A DNA stretch of 64,000 nt. Origin: Psychrobacter sp. 1044 (GTDB taxonomy: Bacteria; Pseudomonadota; Gammaproteobacteria; Pseudomonadales; Moraxellaceae). The position numbers and the translations under genes are program-made. The stretch is taken from the NCBI RefSeq assembly GCF_904846525.1, contig NZ_CAJHAZ010000009.1, positions 62,001-126,000 on the forward strand, given 5' to 3'. Positions within the stretch are counted from its first letter, which is position 1; every line of letters starts with the position of its first letter. The notes under the pieces were generated by a model, which worked only from the letters and a program-made list of their open reading frames with translations, was not told the origin of the DNA and made no database searches. This document shows, in pieces, positions 46,009 to 55,661 of this stretch.

Positions 46009-47112
46009 GTGTCCAAAGATACCGAGCACACCTATCACAATAGCAGCCACTCTCAAGCTGATGAATCTGACGCTAATGATAGAGACGATAAGCTCTTGAT
46101 TGATGATAGCGTTTATCAACCATCTGTTACTGAAGATAAAGACGTTAGCAAGACTGCGATTCCAGATGATACCGAGGCGACAGAAAGTTTAGAAGACGAA
46201 GATTTCTCTGAAGATATGAGCGAAGCAGATAAAGAAACCATCAAAAAAGTCGCCAATGATGATAACTTGAGTCAAGCAAAAAGCTATGCCAGTATCTTGG
46301 TTGAGCAAGTGATGGATGCCAAAGAAACCTTTGAGCGCTCACTTGGCTCGCTATTTACCAGTGCCTTTACCGCTGGGCTTGAGATTGGCATTAGCTTCTT
46401 TATGATTTTATCGGCTTTTGCGCTGTTGAGTGGCGTACTACCAAGCCAATACGCAATCGTGCTCGCCTCCCTACTTTACCCAATTGGCTTTATCATCGTC
46501 GTCATTGGTCAGTCGCTATTATTCACCGAACAAACCTCACTATTAAGCCTACCTGTGCTTAACAAAATTGAACCGCTGCATAAATTACTACGCCTTTGGG
46601 GCATTGTCATCTCTGGTAACATCGTTGGCGGCTGTTTGTTTGCCGCATTGATGATAGGTTTGGGTTTAAATATGCAGCTGTTTAGCGTGAGCGACATCGA
46701 CACTTATGCCGAACACATTTTAGGGTTTAGGTGGTGGGTCATATTTGGTAGTGCCATCTTGGCAGGCTGGATGATGGGCGTCACCGCTTGGCTTGTGACC
46801 TCAGCACGCGACACCCTTAGCCGCATCGTTTTGGTAACGCTTATTACTGGCAGTATTGGTTTTTTAGGATTGCACCACAGTATCGTGGGCAACATTGAGA
46901 TTTTTTCTGCCTTGCTATATGGCAATACCGTCAGCTTGGGGCGTTATTTACTGTTTTTAGTAGTGATATTGGTGGGCAATACCGTCGGCGGCGTGGTGTT
47001 TGTGGCGGTACTCAAAAACCGTACCTTCTTATTTCAAATCGAAAAAGTAAAAGAACAAACGGCTAGTGAACAAGCGGAAGCTAGAAGCAGTATAAATACC
47101 CACCGACCTTGA
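46009..47112 (+). CDS. Formate/nitrite transporter family protein (YfdC-like)
   Basis: A 367-residue inner-membrane protein read from a GTG at 46009. The first 95 residues are acidic and disordered; about six helices follow, with the FNT-type LFTEQTSLLSLPVLN and GNIVGG-ALM stretches, and a GNTVGGVVFVAVLKNR motif at the end. YfdC-type members form pentameric channels for small anions; the cargo is unknown. It has GAGCC near the start but no strong ribosome site. A hairpin element lies upstream and hexamer repeats follow its stop codon. Confidence 0.78.
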   Translation: MSKDTEHTYHNSSHSQADESDANDRDDKLLIDDSVYQPSVTEDKDVSKTAIPDDTEATESLEDEDFSEDMSEADKETIKKVANDDNLSQAKSYASILVEQVMDAKETFERSLGSLFTSAFTAGLEIGISFFMILSAFALLSGVLPSQYAIVLASLLYPIGFIIVVIGQSLLFTEQTSLLSLPVLNKIEPLHKLLRLWGIVISGNIVGGCLFAALMIGLGLNMQLFSVSDIDTYAEHILGFRWWVIFGSAILAGWMMGVTAWLVTSARDTLSRIVLVTLITGSIGFLGLHHSIVGNIEIFSALLYGNTVSLGRYLLFLVVILVGNTVGGVVFVAVLKNRTFLFQIEKVKEQTASEQAEARSSINTHRP

Positions 47113-47142
47113 TTGGTATTGGTATTGGTATTGGTATTGGTT
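47113..47142 (+). repeat. GGTATT tandem hexamer after the FNT gene
   Basis: GGTATT is repeated four times in a row (47115-47138) with partial units on each side, immediately beyond the stop codon. No function is evident. Confidence 0.9.
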
Positions 47143-47177
47143 AATGCTAAATGCTATAAATAGATAACTCACCTATT

Positions 47178-47218
47178 CCCCATAACAAGGTTCAATGTTT
47201 AAACCTGTTATGGGTTTT
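47178..47218. terminator. Terminator between the FNT and bile-acid-type symporter genes
   Basis: CCCATAACA-GGTT pairs with AACCTGTTATGGG with one bulged base, followed by TTTT. It sits between convergent genes. Confidence 0.75.
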
Positions 47219-47224
47219 CAGCAT

Positions 47225-48148
47225 CTACAGCATACGCGCTGCCAACACGCTATTTTCTATTTCAGATTTTCTCAGCTTATCGTGTTGAGCACTAAATATA
47301 CGCACCAAAATTCCCGCGCTTAAGAACATCACCAAGGTATAAATGGCTGGCATCATCGACATGTCGTAGTTAGACAATAGCGTCAATGCCATAAATATCG
47401 ATAAGGTACTGTTTTGTAGACCGACTTCTAGCGTCACCGAGGTTCTTTGCGCCCAGTTGAGACCGAACCATTTACTACTATAAAAACCGAGCGCCATGGT
47501 TGAGAGGTTTAATAATACCGATACGGGACCAGTAGCGATAAAGGCGTCGACAATGATATCGCGTTGCACATAGCCCAAAAATAGCACTAAAAACGTTAAA
47601 AATATCACCCCAAATCGAGACACATAGACTTGTGAACGATCGGCAACGGTTGGTGCATAGCGTTTAATCAGCATACCGACACTAATAGGCACTATCGTCA
47701 GCACCACCAAAGTCAGCATCGTTTTTACTACCGGTAACTCAAACTCACTACCGCTGCCCATAAAATAAATCAATGAAAAGCTCAGCACAATGGGAATGGT
47801 AAAGACGGTAATCACGCTCGCAATCGCGGTCATCGTCACCGACAGCGCCACATCGCCTTTAGCTAAATAGGTAAATAAATTTGAGGTAGTGCCACCCGGA
47901 CACAATACGAGGAGCATAACCCCGACGGCATACTCTGGGCGTAATGGCATGATATTGGCCAAGGCAAAGCCAATGATAGGTAACAGTATCAACTGATTGG
48001 TCAAGCCAATGCCGACTGCTTTTGGATATTTTAAAACCCGTTTAAAATCGTTGGTGACGAGGGTCAGACCCATGCCCATCATGATTAAAAACAGACAAAT
48101 AGGAATGATAACTGAATTGACTAACGTGACTATTGCAAGACCTTCCAT
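47225..48148 (-). CDS. Bile acid:sodium symporter family (SBF/BASS) protein
   Basis: A 307-residue inner-membrane protein with about ten helices. The signature LCPGGTTSNLFTYLAKGDVALSVTMTA is present at about 80-107, and TLEVGLQNSTLS near 245 matches the second half of the fold. Bacterial members carry organic anions with sodium; the ligand is not known. AAGGATG precedes the ATG. Convergent with the FNT gene. Confidence 0.88.
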   Translation of the reverse strand: MEGLAIVTLVNSVIIPICLFLIMMGMGLTLVTNDFKRVLKYPKAVGIGLTNQLILLPIIGFALANIMPLRPEYAVGVMLLVLCPGGTTSNLFTYLAKGDVALSVTMTAIASVITVFTIPIVLSFSLIYFMGSGSEFELPVVKTMLTLVVLTIVPISVGMLIKRYAPTVADRSQVYVSRFGVIFLTFLVLFLGYVQRDIIVDAFIATGPVSVLLNLSTMALGFYSSKWFGLNWAQRTSVTLEVGLQNSTLSIFMALTLLSNYDMSMMPAIYTLVMFLSAGILVRIFSAQHDKLRKSEIENSVLAARML

Positions 48149-48436
48149 AACTACATCCTTGTAGATAAGAGCTGTTTATAGGTTCATTTTATAGATGAAT
48201 TTTTAGACCGAGCATGCTGATTAAATGACGCCTGATTAGCAATCCTTGCTAAGGCGTGTCCTCATAATCAATAGCCGTTGAGCACCGACAATCAACTAAA
48301 AAACAGCAAAAAATAAGACATGATAAAGGCAAGTATATAGGGGTAAAGTCGCCCTTATTTGCTTTATTCAACGACTCATCAGTCAAATATGGTTTTTGGG
48401 TTTAGAGAACGATGAAATATCATTGAACAACAACCT

Positions 48437-48631
48437 TCAATCACCACCACCTGAATCACCGCTACTTGAGTCGCTGCTGCTTGAATCACTACCATCGCTA
48501 TCGTCAAGATTATCCTGATCCCAAGAAGAATCCAAAGAAACTGGCGAATTGTCGCTACTTCCAAACCAACTGGCGACTTTTATGACGATATAAAGGATTA
48601 TAAATCCAGCGATAATCTGTAGAAGAAGCAT
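48437..48631 (-). CDS. Small single-helix protein with an Asp/Ser/Gly tail
   Basis: A 64-residue protein: one N-terminal helix (about 4-22, LLQIIAGFIILYIVIKVASWF) and a low-complexity tail of Asp, Ser and Gly with a final SGGGD. It has AAAG upstream of the ATG. I do not recognise it. It lies 132 bp downstream of a pair of YbjQ-type genes on the same strand and may belong with them. An overlapping frame on the same strand is a shadow. Confidence 0.5.
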   Translation of the reverse strand: MLLLQIIAGFIILYIVIKVASWFGSSDNSPVSLDSSWDQDNLDDSDGSDSSSSDSSSGDSGGGD

Positions 48632-48763
48632 GGTTTATTCTTTATAAATAACAGGTGAGGTAAGTAAGAAACGGTATAGATGAGGGACAATCAAAACGCA
48701 TGACTAGCATTCAATCATAGATATTGATTATATTAATTCTGAGTGATTCATTGCGCTTTAGAG

Positions 48764-49228
48764 TTACTCACGGCTTTTCACTGCAGTGCCATAAGCGATG
48801 GCTTCAACCATACTGCCCAATTGATTGATATTGCTGACTTCTAGACGTAAGCCGTAGATATGGTTATAGCCTTTGGCTTGTGCTTCGGTACGCATACGTA
48901 CCAGAGCTTCGCGGCGGGCACGGTCAAGTAAGGTCTCGTAAGTGGTCAAGTTTTTACCAAAGATACTCAATACCCGAGCGATAATCATTTTGAAATAATC
49001 TTGGGCAATAACCACGCTACCAAGTACCAGCTCGCCCTCAGTATTGGCAACAAGTTTTGGCACATAAAAGCGCTCACTTGAGACCATAATATGGCTTAAT
49101 TCTTGCTCTGCAATGCTTAACTGCGCGAGATGTTGGCGCTCATGACGCGACCCAAAGAACCAACCAGCAGCGAATAGTAAAATAAACGGTGCGTAATTGA
49201 TAAGCATTTGGGTAAGGGAGTTATTCAT
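48764..49228 (-). CDS. YbjQ (UPF0145)-type protein with a membrane anchor
   Basis: A 154-residue protein. An N-terminal helix (about 11-27) anchors it, and the domain from about 60 to 150 follows YbjQ: ELVLGSVVIAQDYFKMIIARVLSIFGKNLTTYETLLDRARREALVRMRTEAQAKG and a final AIAYGTAVK. YbjQ proteins form pentamers and are of unknown function, with suggested metal binding. A second YbjQ gene precedes it by about 60 bp. Confidence 0.72.
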   Translation of the reverse strand: MNNSLTQMLINYAPFILLFAAGWFFGSRHERQHLAQLSIAEQELSHIMVSSERFYVPKLVANTEGELVLGSVVIAQDYFKMIIARVLSIFGKNLTTYETLLDRARREALVRMRTEAQAKGYNHIYGLRLEVSNINQLGSMVEAIAYGTAVKSRE

Positions 49229-49288
49229 GGCACGTCTCTTGTCATAAACTTATCATAAAAAAGCATCGATGCTTTAAGATTTGGTTAG

Positions 49289-49735
49289 CTAACCAAAAGG
49301 ATTGAAACGTGGCAAGTCATCGGTCGCTGTCGGTGCAGAATTTTGTAGATTTGGCTGTTGACCAGACTGATGATAAGAATCGCTTGGTGGGGTTTGATAA
49401 ACTTGCTGCGGCATCGGTATGGCTTTGACAGCAGTGCCATAGACAAACAATTCAGAGGCTCCCTGCGCGATGCTAGAGGTCGAAAAACGCAACCCCACAA
49501 CTGCATCTGCACCCAAAGCTTCTGCTTTGACAATCATCCGATCGATCGCCTCTTGCCGTGACTCTTCTAACAGCTCGGTATAAGCCGTTAACTCACCACC
49601 GACGATATTCTTAAGTCCAGCAAACAAGTCTTTACCGACGTGTTTTGAGCGTACTGTACTGCCGTACACCACATCCAAACGCTCAGTGATTTGGTAGTTG
49701 GGCAAATGCTCAAGATTGGAGAGTTGCACAGTCAT
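49289..49735 (-). CDS. YbjQ (UPF0145)-type protein
   Basis: A 148-residue soluble YbjQ member: RLDVVYGSTVRSKHVGKDLFAGLKNIVGGELTAYTELLEESRQEAIDRM, then the strand GADAVVGLRFSTS and LFVYGTAVKAIP, which are the family's core. A Pro/Gln-rich tail of about 35 residues follows. AAGG lies before the ATG. It forms a probable operon with the anchored YbjQ gene and perhaps the small tail protein. Function unknown. Confidence 0.85.
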   Translation of the reverse strand: MTVQLSNLEHLPNYQITERLDVVYGSTVRSKHVGKDLFAGLKNIVGGELTAYTELLEESRQEAIDRMIVKAEALGADAVVGLRFSTSSIAQGASELFVYGTAVKAIPMPQQVYQTPPSDSYHQSGQQPNLQNSAPTATDDLPRFNPFG

Positions 49736-49820
49736 AATACGACCTTATCGGTGACGTTTTATAGACAGCGTCAACTTGGATATAGACCAAACCACGCTGT
49801 CCCTATATTGATAAAAAAGG

Positions 49821-50378
49821 CTAATCGTTGGTATGGAACAATAAAAATAACTCGGTCAAATTGCCTTCGATGCTATTGGCCATTTGTGCCAGCTTGTCTT
49901 CATCTTTACGCATCTCTGCAAGCTCTGGATCTTCATCATCGATACCGCTTAGCAAAATCATTGGTAAAGTCAAGACAGCCACATCTTCAGCCGTTTCTTC
50001 ATCTTCAAACCAATCACTGGCTTCATCGCCATACATCGCATCGACAAAGCCAATTGACCAAGCAACGATATCTGATTCATCTGAAAAATCAACGGCCACT
50101 TCTTCATCACCCGCATCTTCACCAAACGGTAGCTCAATAGGTGTCTCGTTTTTTAGCTCAGCGATAATAGAATCGCGCCAGCGCTGGATACCGTCGATGA
50201 CATTTTCTGGGATTTCGCTAACATGACCTTCAAACAGTGCATCCAGCCAATTCGGTAATGGACGCCCAATAACTGTCGCTGTCAAAAAACCATGCGCGGC
50301 GACACTATCAAGCACAAATGGGCTCTCTTGATTGTCCAAATAGTCTAATAACTCATCGAAGCTTAATTGGTTACTCAT
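49821..50378 (-). CDS. UPF0149 (YgfB/YecA-like) protein
   Basis: A 185-residue acidic soluble protein. The pattern FDELLDYLDNQ...AHGFLTATVIGRPLPNWLDALF near the start and WSIGFVDAMYGDEASDW in the middle match UPF0149, here without the YecA C-terminal SEC-C zinc motif. Function unknown. AAGGACA lies before the ATG. No close partner; YbjQ genes lie downstream. Confidence 0.8.
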   Translation of the reverse strand: MSNQLSFDELLDYLDNQESPFVLDSVAAHGFLTATVIGRPLPNWLDALFEGHVSEIPENVIDGIQRWRDSIIAELKNETPIELPFGEDAGDEEVAVDFSDESDIVAWSIGFVDAMYGDEASDWFEDEETAEDVAVLTLPMILLSGIDDEDPELAEMRKDEDKLAQMANSIEGNLTELFLLFHTND

Positions 50379-50661
50379 GATGTAATTGTCCTTGAAAGAT
50401 AGAGTGCGGCAGTCGCCATAAACGATCGGTTAAGTGCAGAATAGTGGATAATTTGAAGGTAAAAATGGTTTCGGTAAAGCACCCAAACCATCTTTATAAA
50501 ATAAGAATCATTGCATAGAGCGGGTGGCGAGCAACCGTCAAAAAATAACGATCGCGATATCATTAGCATTACACTGTCAGCTAATATGCCGTTATTAAAA
50601 GGCTTTAGTCGGCTTAAATGACTGAGCACTTTCACATTGGGCTATGACTTAAGTTTAAAAA

Positions 50662-50898
50662 CTAAAGATCGTCATCATCCCAATCATCGCCATCTTCATC
50701 GAAATTGTCTATATCGTCTAGATCGTCCTTTAGCTCTTTGGCCAAACGCTTTTCTTCTAGCAGATTATCGATCAGTCGACGCTTCTCAAGACTACTTAAG
50801 CGCGTACGCACGCTCGTCTCGGCCTCTTCCACCATCTTTGCATCATCATCGTCGACAAAATTATCATCAAAATCGTCGTCAATATCAGCGTCACTCAT
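50662..50898 (-). CDS. Small acidic protein, PA3496-like
   Basis: A 78-residue protein, rich in Asp and Glu at both ends, with a basic amphipathic helix in the middle (RTRLSSLEKRRLIDNLLEEKRLAKEL). That helix resembles the conserved core of the PA3496 family of small proteins with an RxxLED-type helix; the assignment is tentative. AGGAG is correctly placed before the ATG, which supports translation. No operon partner within 180 bp. Confidence 0.6.
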   Translation of the reverse strand: MSDADIDDDFDDNFVDDDDAKMVEEAETSVRTRLSSLEKRRLIDNLLEEKRLAKELKDDLDDIDNFDEDGDDWDDDDL

Positions 50899-51082
50899 GA
50901 CAAACTCCTATCATTTTTAGCAAGGGTATTAAGAATACATTAATATATATATGCCTTATAAAGTCTCTACTTCACGTTGTCAATGCTTTTTATTATTACT
51001 GCCCTATTTTTAGGCTGTTTAAAGATAACGACAGAGACAATATCTCAGACAATTGTATAGTAATAAGCGAATATAAGCAGCA

Positions 51083-52549
51083 TTAAATAGCCGACTCATC
51101 TGCGCTTTCAATCATCAATACCGCATTGCGCACATCCGCTAAGCGTTGGATCATCGAATCATTACCACCATCGAACACGGCACACTCACGTTCATAAACA
51201 GTGGTTGGGCGCATGATACTCTGCACCTGCACATGGTGGCTGATTTGCTTGAGACCTGCATTGGGTAACAAAATCAGCATTTGCTCTTTTTTGCCGACGC
51301 TGTGTAATAATTGCGTCATTGCTTGCGCCTGTGCATCATCGCTGACACCTGCTTTAGCAGGTAGTGCAAAGCGACTTAGCTCAATGTGCTTGTCATGGAT
51401 GATTTTGTTGAGCATCAAATACAGCTTGCCAAGCATTACACCTGCTAACGCCACTTTGGCATGGCTATTGTCCGCCTTTAACAATACGCTAGCACCCGTG
51501 TCATCGAAACGTGGCTCATTCATCGCGCTGACACCCAACAACAATGGCTGCTTGAGTAACTCGGTAACCGCTTGGTTTAATAGCTGCGTACATAATGCCA
51601 AATAAGGTAAACGCTGAGCCGGTGCCAGACGCTCAAGCATATTGAACTCGTCATGGAATACAATCTGCACTCTCACACTGTCAAATGAGCGGGTGGCAGA
51701 CAACCGAGAGGCGCTACCAGATTTAGGAGCGCGGCTTATCTCATCTTGGGCAGCACCATTTGCTGCATCATGCTCCGCTCGCTCTTCAGTCGTACTATCG
51801 ATAGGCTGACTATCAGAGCCAGTGGTATCAGTCGCCGCTTGATTCTGTTGCGTTCTTAAATACTGGTTTACTTCACTATGTACATCCAATTTGTGTGCAT
51901 TGGTTGGCTGACTGTCCGTTGCACTCTCTACAGGATGCTCCGATGCTTCTCTATCCGTATCCGTGGCACGGCGTTCAAACTCCCGATCATAACTGCGCTG
52001 ATCGATTTGCATATACTGCTCACGATGCAAATCTTGAATATCGCGGCTAAGCGCGTTAATTTGCTCTTTGGTTGGACGGGCAAGATAACCATAAACCAGC
52101 CAAAGCAACAAATGCAGCAGCATCGTACCGATGACGAACGGCCATTGCATAGCGATAATCTCGCCTTTGCTAATATCTTTTAACGTCAACGACACACTGC
52201 CAATCACCGAATCGCCATTAGTAGCAATCTGACGAATGGTATCACCTTGCTGCATGGGCGCATTGCCAACAGGCACCAAGATGTCGTCGTTATTGTCTTT
52301 AATCAATATGCGCGTCACGTCTTGCTCGCTGGTATAGCGATTGGCAATGACACTCAAGCTGACACGGTCTTTATTTTCTAAAGACAACCTTGCTTCATCA
52401 ATCAGCTGGGCGACCATCTGCTCGCCTTTTAACGCACGACTTTTGCTCAGCTGTTGATCGGTACTGATGACCAATAACAACGTCTGCAAACAAAAACTAA
52501 CCAGAAGAATAATGGCAAACAACCCTTGCCGCGGCGCTAAATACGTCAT
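51083..52549 (-). CDS. AhpA/YtjB (SMP)-like inner-membrane protein with a long disordered insertion
   Basis: A 488-residue protein. Helix 1 is at about 10-28, a periplasmic segment follows with ITRILIKDNNDDILVPVGN, and helix 2 is at about 132-152. This layout matches the SMP/AhpA family, whose E. coli member ytjB lies divergent to serB as here. Residues about 190-285 are a low-complexity Asp/Ser/Thr/Gln linker, and the C-terminal 200 residues form a soluble domain I do not recognise. E. coli YtjB is about 214 residues, so this protein is much longer. No clear ribosome site before the ATG. Confidence 0.6.
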   Translation of the reverse strand: MTYLAPRQGLFAIILLVSFCLQTLLLVISTDQQLSKSRALKGEQMVAQLIDEARLSLENKDRVSLSVIANRYTSEQDVTRILIKDNNDDILVPVGNAPMQQGDTIRQIATNGDSVIGSVSLTLKDISKGEIIAMQWPFVIGTMLLHLLLWLVYGYLARPTKEQINALSRDIQDLHREQYMQIDQRSYDREFERRATDTDREASEHPVESATDSQPTNAHKLDVHSEVNQYLRTQQNQAATDTTGSDSQPIDSTTEERAEHDAANGAAQDEISRAPKSGSASRLSATRSFDSVRVQIVFHDEFNMLERLAPAQRLPYLALCTQLLNQAVTELLKQPLLLGVSAMNEPRFDDTGASVLLKADNSHAKVALAGVMLGKLYLMLNKIIHDKHIELSRFALPAKAGVSDDAQAQAMTQLLHSVGKKEQMLILLPNAGLKQISHHVQVQSIMRPTTVYERECAVFDGGNDSMIQRLADVRNAVLMIESADESAI

Positions 52550-53043
52550 GATATGGTAAACTTTTTTGGATAAGAGAAATTAAAAAAACAAGGCTATCCC
52601 TCATTTTTTGGCGAATTTAAAAAAACTATAATAGTGCGCATCTTAATAAGTATGTATTGAACTTAAGTACCATAACCCGACACCTCTGTTGTTGCCTAAA
52701 ATAACATTTACAACAAGGTTTGGTTACTTAAAAACTGCTGTCTCAAATACTAATACTCAGGATAATCTACGGCACATTTGGTAAGCGGCGACTGCGAGCA
52801 TTGTTGTAGATATCATCATGAATACAGCCCGCTTATCTTACCTACTATATCACCATAATAAGTCTTATAGCGTTAGTAGATTTATAAATTTATCATAATA
52901 ATCACATTCAATTTCAAATGATTTTTCAATGATTGCTGTCATCTTTAATCGACGGTGATACTTTGCGCGTCATCTATAGGCGCTGCCGAGTAAAGCTGCT
53001 ATTATTCCCAATCTTATATGAGCATACAAGGGACCATTGAGCC
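52550..53043. other. Divergent intergenic region before serB
   Basis: About 494 AT-rich bases between the AhpA-like gene and serB, presumably with both promoters. A frame from 53018 is a shadow of serB. No convincing repeat, terminator or RNA is seen. Confidence 0.5.
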
Positions 53044-54234
53044 ATGCCACACAATACATCTTACTCGTTACCAAAAGACAGCAAAGCATGGCAACAAGCC
53101 GTTGACTCTATTGCGTCACTGTTACCAGATAACACGAACTTACAAGATTTTGATGCGCTACAGTCCCTGCCAGTTTTTGCTCTTATTGTTGTGCTACCGA
53201 CCAAAGTATCGACGCTTGATATCCACCAGTATGTACAATCATGGGTCGATGAACAGCCAAGCTGGCATTTGGTCACCGTCGCTGAAGATACTGATGCCAG
53301 TTTTGTCAATATTACCGTTTCTGATACAGAGCCAACGGCAGCAAACGCACAGCGCTTGCCTTTTACTCAAGCACAAGTATTCCGCTATTTGTTGGTTCCA
53401 GTCACTGATACGCTCATGCATCCTGGAAAAAAGACTGCAGCAGCTCACATCATTGATGATCAGCTGACCACGCGCTTGCGTCATGACTTGACCGAAGCTT
53501 ATAACGATACTCGTCAAGCGAGCAGTACTGAACGCTTGGATATTGTCGATTGCCATATTTTATCAGTCGGTCATATGCTACGTACCCACAAGCTTGCCTG
53601 CTTTGATATGGATTCCACCTTAATCGAGCAAGAAGTCATCGTTGAGTTGGCAAAAACAGCGGGCATCGGCGAAGAAGTCGAAGCCATTACGGAAGCGGCA
53701 ATGCGCGGTGAAATGGATTTTGATGAGTCTTTTGCCCAGCGTGTAGCCTTATTAAAAGGTATCTCGACCGATGTGCTGGATGATATCTGCAGCCGCTTAA
53801 CGCTATCAATGGGCGCTCGCACTACCATCAGTGCACTAAAGGCTTTGGGCTACCATACCGTACTGGTATCAGGCGGCTTTACCTACTTTGCGCGCTATAT
53901 CGCTGAGCAATTAGGCATTGATGAAGTTCACGCCAACGCCCTAGATATCGACGAAGGGGAAGTCACTGGTCATGTACAGCTGCCCATCGTCAATGGCGCC
54001 AAAAAAGCGGCTATCGTTGAGCATACTGCGGAGCGCTTAGGCATCGAGATTTCACAAGTGGTCTGTATCGGTGACGGTGCCAATGATTTACCGATGATGG
54101 CCATTGCAGACCTAGGCGTCGCCTATCACGCCAAGCCCATTGTCCAAGCACGTGCTGATGCCGCCATCAATGTCACAGGGCTTGAAGGCATACTTTATGC
54201 CCTTGGTTATCCAGCACTTGCGCCCACGGAGTAA
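53044..54234 (+). CDS. serB: Phosphoserine phosphatase SerB
   Basis: A 396-residue HAD phosphatase that makes the last step of serine synthesis. The nucleophile motif is ACFDMDSTL, with D188 and D190, followed by the conserved E in IEQEVIVELAKTAG. HAD motif II is VLVSGGFTYF and motif IV is IGDGANDLPMM. Residues about 40-170 form an N-terminal regulatory region in which an ACT-like fold is likely. E. coli SerB has 322 residues, so this is a longer form. It is divergent from an AhpA-like gene. AAGGGACC lies upstream of the ATG. Confidence 0.92.
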   Translation: MPHNTSYSLPKDSKAWQQAVDSIASLLPDNTNLQDFDALQSLPVFALIVVLPTKVSTLDIHQYVQSWVDEQPSWHLVTVAEDTDASFVNITVSDTEPTAANAQRLPFTQAQVFRYLLVPVTDTLMHPGKKTAAAHIIDDQLTTRLRHDLTEAYNDTRQASSTERLDIVDCHILSVGHMLRTHKLACFDMDSTLIEQEVIVELAKTAGIGEEVEAITEAAMRGEMDFDESFAQRVALLKGISTDVLDDICSRLTLSMGARTTISALKALGYHTVLVSGGFTYFARYIAEQLGIDEVHANALDIDEGEVTGHVQLPIVNGAKKAAIVEHTAERLGIEISQVVCIGDGANDLPMMAIADLGVAYHAKPIVQARADAAINVTGLEGILYALGYPALAPTE

Positions 54235-54310
54235 CGACTACACTCGCAACACCATACCATGGAGCTAGGTTAGTGTTTTTAACATTAATCTGGCTTTTAC
54301 GTCTTATTAC

Positions 54311-54342
54311 ATTGCGACATTGCGACATTGCGACATTGCGAC
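54311..54342 (+). repeat. 8-base tandem repeat, four copies
   Basis: ATTGCGAC repeated four times without change, followed by AGTC. It lies between serB and the DUF368 gene and upstream of the latter's ribosome site. Confidence 0.92.
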
Positions 54343-54426
54343 AGTCAATTTTCGCATCACTGTCCTAGCATACTTAGCGGCATCGCATTAACTTTCACTG
54401 TGTTTTCAAATAAAAAAGGATTGTCC

Positions 54427-55422
54427 ATGACGGCATCACCATCACCGCGGCAAAATGAGCCGTCAGCGCCACAACCACTGGATAAGAGCAGCACTGCTGT
54501 ATCCTCCGATAGTCCAAAGCAACTATTTGGGGTTTATATCAGAGGAATGGCCATGGGGGCAGCGGATATCGTACCAGGTGTCTCTGGCGGTACCATTGCG
54601 CTGATTGCCGGTATTTATGAGCGCTTAATTAATGCCCTGAGTAGCATCGGCCCCAATCTCTGGCAGATATTTCGACAGGAAGGCGGAATCAAAGGCTTGG
54701 TTGCGGTGTGGCGACAAGTTGATGCCACTTTTTTGTTATTTTTGTTATTGGGAATCGCCACCAGTTTTGCTACTTTAGCAGGTATCATCAAACACCTATT
54801 AGATAATCAACCGTTATTTATTTGGTCGTTCTTTTTTGGACTGGTTGTCGCAACGGTATTTATATTATTGAGTGAGATTCAGCGTTGGAATATAGGGCGG
54901 GCAGCACTATTCGTGACTGGTCTTGTTGCCGCTGTGGTCATTAGCAGCTTACCATTGCTCACGACCACACCAAGCTTGCCTTATTTGTTTTTTGCAGGGG
55001 CAGTCGCTATTTGTGCCATGATACTGCCCGGCATATCTGGGTCTTTTATCTTATTGCTATTAGGTGCTTATGACGCAGTATTAGAAGCCGTGCATAGCCT
55101 TAACTTTACGATAATCTTCACGGTCATTGCGGGTATGGCAACAGGATTGTTATTATTTACTCGCGCACTTAAATGGTTATTGTCTCGCTACTATCAGGCA
55201 ACTTTGGCCTTGCTCACAGGTTTTATCGCAGGCTCGCTTGTGAAAGTATGGCCATGGAAAGTAGATGCGTTAGGCGCGCTTAATAGTAACGCGATAAACA
55301 ACGTGATGCCATGGCAATATCCTACCGGTCCACATTGGCTAACCACTGTAGGACTGATGCTGCTAGGCGCGATTTTAGTTTCACTATTGTCTTGGTGGGG
55401 CACTCGTAGCAATCGCGCTTAA
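54427..55422 (+). CDS. DUF368 membrane protein
   Basis: A 331-residue inner-membrane protein with about eight helices. The family opening GVYIRGMAMGAADIVPGVSGGTIALIAGIYERLINAL is at about 36-72, and ILPGISGSFILLLLGAYDAVLEAV near 200. DUF368 proteins of this type are now linked to undecaprenyl phosphate (polyprenyl-phosphate) recycling across the membrane; that role is from established family work, not shown by sequence. The ATG at 54427 has AAAAGGA upstream; the frame from 54328 would add 33 residues through the tandem repeat and is rejected. Confidence 0.88.
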   Translation: MTASPSPRQNEPSAPQPLDKSSTAVSSDSPKQLFGVYIRGMAMGAADIVPGVSGGTIALIAGIYERLINALSSIGPNLWQIFRQEGGIKGLVAVWRQVDATFLLFLLLGIATSFATLAGIIKHLLDNQPLFIWSFFFGLVVATVFILLSEIQRWNIGRAALFVTGLVAAVVISSLPLLTTTPSLPYLFFAGAVAICAMILPGISGSFILLLLGAYDAVLEAVHSLNFTIIFTVIAGMATGLLLFTRALKWLLSRYYQATLALLTGFIAGSLVKVWPWKVDALGALNSNAINNVMPWQYPTGPHWLTTVGLMLLGAILVSLLSWWGTRSNRA

Positions 55423-55486
55423 CCCTACCTTAAACCTGCATCATTCTCTTTTTAAAACCCAAAAATCTTTCTCTCTACTCTTAATA

Positions 55487-55513
55487 ATAAGCGCCCATCC
55501 TTGCGGCGCTTAT
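55487..55513 (+). terminator. Weak hairpin after the DUF368 gene
   Basis: ATAAGCGCC pairs with GGCGCTTAT around an eight-base loop. No T-run follows on the plus strand, so termination is uncertain. Confidence 0.4.
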
Positions 55514-55661
55514 GCTTAAACCTTGCCATACAAAACCATCAAAATGTGCTAAAAAACCAAACGTCAACGGTTGTCGCAAAGTCGCCTGTCCCCTCTTTAG
55601 CTTTGTTCCCCAAACTTTCATAATGACCCTATTGGAATTCACCTTATGAATAGCGAGATGA

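Noticed and set aside
53018-53467. 149-codon frame over serB
   Set aside because: Shadow of the serB coding sequence.
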